This document shows positions 20,821 through 22,688 of a stretch of DNA of 22,688 nt, one piece after another. The notes under the pieces were generated by a model. It did no database searches, was not told where the DNA came from, and worked only from the letters and a program-made list of their open reading frames with translations. The DNA lies in contig CAJMOS010000041.1 of the NCBI GenBank assembly GCA_905215015.1, positions 1 through 22,688 on the forward strand. The letters are read 5' to 3'. The DNA is from an uncultured bacterium. GTDB lineage: Bacteria; Spirochaetota; Spirochaetia; Sphaerochaetales; Sphaerochaetaceae. How positions within the stretch are numbered: position 1 is the first letter of the stretch; the number at the start of each line of letters is the position of its first letter. Position numbers and translations under genes: made by a program.

Positions 20821-21768
20821 ATGGGCAACAAAATTACCATCATTGGTTCTGGCAGCGTCGGATCTACAATAGCCTACACGCTGGCGGTCACGGGTGTCGC
20901 TTCGGAGATTGTCTTGATTGACGTGAACACCCAGAAGTCTTTGGGCGAGGCGCTCGACATCCGGCAGGCCACACCGTTCTGCGGGCCGGTATCGGTTTAC
21001 GCGGGCACCTATGATGATGCGGACGGCTCGAATCTGGTCATCCTGACCAGCGGGGTGGCCCGCAAGCCTGGCCAGAGCCGCCTGGATTTGGCGCAGACCA
21101 ACGTCAACATCACCAAGTCGGTCATTCCCGAGATCACCAAGCATGCGCCGGACGCGATCTACATCATCGTCGCCAACCCGGTTGACATCCTTACCTACCA
21201 GTTCATCAAGTACTCCGGCATTCCCGCGAACCATATCGTCGGAAGCGGGACCCTTCTGGACACCAGTCGCCTGTGCGCCCGTCTGGCCGAGTACTACCGG
21301 ATCAACCAGCAGGACGTGCACGCCTATGTCTTCGGCGAGCATGGCGACAGTTCCTTCGTCCCCTGGTCGATGGCCAACATCAGCAACATTCCGGTCGACG
21401 AGTACGCGGCGTGTCTGGAGCACAAGGATCCGATGATGCCGGTCCTGGTCCACAGCGAGGTCGAGGACTATATCCGCAAGTCCGGCGGCAAGGTGATTGC
21501 CCGCAAGGGGGCGACATTCTATGCTGTAAGCGCCGCGGTGACCAGCCTGGCAAAGGCGATTCTCGGTGGCGCCGATTCCGCGCTCTGCGTTTCGTCGATG
21601 CTGAGCGGAGAGTATGGAATCAGCGATGTCTGCCTGAGCATGATCACCATTGTCGGCCATAGCGGCGTGAAGGGGAGGCTTCCCGCGCCGCTGAGCAACG
21701 AGGAACTGGCGTTGATGCGCCACAGCGCCGATTGCCTGAAGGGCGTGATCAGCCAGCTGATGTTCTGA
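20821..21768 (+). CDS. lactate/malate dehydrogenase family protein, 315 aa
   Basis: An NAD-dependent 2-hydroxyacid dehydrogenase: N-terminal Rossmann motif GSGSVGST (9-16), NAD-binding Asp in VLIDVN, NPVDILTY (near 124-131), GSGTLLDTSRL, and the catalytic His in GEHGDS (near 177-182). Overall it looks like L-lactate dehydrogenase and would regenerate NAD from NADH. However, the substrate-specificity loop reads ARKPGQSRLDL. The residue before KPG is Arg, as in malate dehydrogenases, where classical LDHs have Gln102 (NQKPGETR). So malate/oxaloacetate may be the real substrate, which fits fumC 12 bp downstream. The start MGNKIT follows AAGGAG at 6 nt; an in-frame ATG at 20791 lacks a site. Family certain, substrate open. 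Confidence 0.9.
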   Translation: MGNKITIIGSGSVGSTIAYTLAVTGVASEIVLIDVNTQKSLGEALDIRQATPFCGPVSVYAGTYDDADGSNLVILTSGVARKPGQSRLDLAQTNVNITKSVIPEITKHAPDAIYIIVANPVDILTYQFIKYSGIPANHIVGSGTLLDTSRLCARLAEYYRINQQDVHAYVFGEHGDSSFVPWSMANISNIPVDEYAACLEHKDPMMPVLVHSEVEDYIRKSGGKVIARKGATFYAVSAAVTSLAKAILGGADSALCVSSMLSGEYGISDVCLSMITIVGHSGVKGRLPAPLSNEELALMRHSADCLKGVISQLMF

Positions 21769-21780
21769 GGGGAAGAAGAA

Positions 21781-22688
21781 TGGAATACCGTATAGAACAT
21801 GACTCGATGGGCGAGGTGAAAGTCCCCGCCGACAAGCTCTGGGGTGCCCAGACCGAACGCAGCCACGAGAATTTCGACATTGGTGTCGGAATCGAGACCA
21901 TGCCGAAGGAAATCATCCATGCCTTCGGCTATTTGAAGAAGGCGGCAGCGCTGGCCAACCACGACCTGAAGCCTCAGAAAATGACCGACGCGAAGCTTGC
22001 CGCCATCAGCCAGGCATGCGACGAGATTGTCAGCGGGAAACTGGACGAGCAGTTCCCGCTGGTTGTCTGGCAGACCGGAAGCGGCACGCAGAGCAACATG
22101 AACGTCAACGAAGTGGTCGCCAACCGTGGCAATCAGATCGCAGGAGAGAAGCTTTTGCATCCCAACGATGATGTCAACATGAGCCAGTCGTCCAACGACA
22201 CCTTCCCGACCGCGCTTTCCATCAGCACCTCGGTGATCATCGAGGACCGGGTGATTCCCGCCATCGACACGCTGGTCGCCACCTTCAAGCGGCTGGAGAA
22301 GGAATACGAGGGCATCGTGAAGACCGGACGCACCCACCTGCAGGACGCCGTTCCCATCGCTTTCAGCCAGGAGGTCAGCGGCTGGAGGGCTTCGCTCGAG
22401 CGGGACAAGGAGCTGCTGGAGAAGGCGCTTCCCGCTTTGGGACAGCTGGCTCTCGGCGGGACGGCCGTCGGTACCGGGCTGAACGCGCCCAAGGGTTTTG
22501 ACGTCAAGGTCGCCGAGTATGTTTCCAGGTTGATGGGCAAGTCCTTCGTCACCGCGCCGAACAAGTTCCACGCGCTGACCAGCAAGGACGAGATCGTCTT
22601 CGCACACGGCGCCCTGAAGGCGCTGGCCTGCGACATGATGAAGATCGCCAACGATGTGCGCTGGCTCGCCAGCGGTCCCCGCGACGGT
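21781..22688 (+). CDS. fumC: class II fumarate hydratase, 3' end beyond the window
   Basis: Fumarase C interconverts fumarate and L-malate without an iron-sulfur cluster. The first 302 codons are present and open to the window end; the family is normally about 460 residues. Signatures seen: GEVKVPADKLWGAQTERS near residues 11-28, TGSGTQSNMNVNEVVANR near 98-115, VNMSQSSNDTFPTA near 135-148 and GRTHLQDAVPI near 183-193. The catalytic GSSxMPxKxNP loop should lie just past the edge. QSNMN and SQSSNDTFP favour fumarase, though aspartase and argininosuccinate lyase share the fold. The purine-rich ribosome site GAGGGGAAGAAG precedes the ATG. It is cotranscribed with the dehydrogenase. Confidence 0.93.

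Noticed and set aside
1..22688. Mobile element, phage, CRISPR or toxin-antitoxin island
   Set aside because: No transposase, integrase, direct-repeat array, terminal inverted repeats or composition break was seen; the genes are housekeeping, envelope and fermentation functions.

Overview
The window (GC-rich by eye, with AT-rich intergenic gaps) looks like a chromosomal piece of a strictly anaerobic, fermentative spirochaete, most likely from the Sphaerochaetaceae side of Spirochaetota. The reasons are a class I lysyl-tRNA synthetase (typical of archaea, spirochaetes and some alphaproteobacteria) together with plainly diderm envelope genes (outer-membrane barrels, lipoproteins, RlpA), a trimeric NAD-linked [FeFe]-hydrogenase operon beside rex, and fermentation genes at the right end. 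The taxonomic call is inference; no rRNA is present. No CRISPR array, insertion sequence, phage or integration signature was found, so this is core rather than island DNA.

Layout. 1-754: a possible truncated minus-strand gene, a small unknown gene with a 5-codon leader ORF, and a minus-strand tRNA-Ile(CAU). 755-2704: an outer-membrane barrel protein facing rlpA. 2705-2783: back-to-back strong promoters that would give nearly leaderless rlpA and lysS mRNAs. 2784-5460: lysS, a terminator, and a metallo-beta-lactamase-fold lipoprotein on the minus strand. 5562-7162: era and clpP, divergent. 7175-9376: a large fusion of an MFS-type membrane domain with a HEAT-like cytosolic domain. 9428-10429: an endonuclease/exonuclease/phosphatase-family lipoprotein. 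10434-11078: rex on the minus strand, divergent from the hydrogenase operon at 11251-16254 (hydC, a free HATPase protein, a cysteine-stripped thioredoxin-like ferredoxin, hydB, hydA), which ends in a strong terminator. 16342-18456: a large exported propeller-like lipoprotein on the minus strand. 18537-20627: three unrecognised envelope genes. 20821-22688: an LDH/MDH-family dehydrogenase and fumC, the latter cut by the window end.

How it works together. HydABC would couple NADH (and, by homology to bifurcating enzymes, reduced ferredoxin) oxidation to H2 formation. Rex senses NADH/NAD and sits where it can control both itself and hyd. The dehydrogenase and fumarase at the right end are other NADH-consuming or C4-dicarboxylate steps. 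The dehydrogenase carries Arg at the specificity position usually occupied by Gln in lactate dehydrogenases, so it may be a malate dehydrogenase, which would fit its fumarase neighbour.

The items most worth a second look are the operon-embedded ferredoxin-fold protein with no cluster-binding cysteines, the TTGCAA-based palindromes between rex and hyd, the nearly leaderless promoters, the MFS-HEAT fusion, and the leader region of the dehydrogenase gene. All homology statements come from reading motifs; no database search was run.
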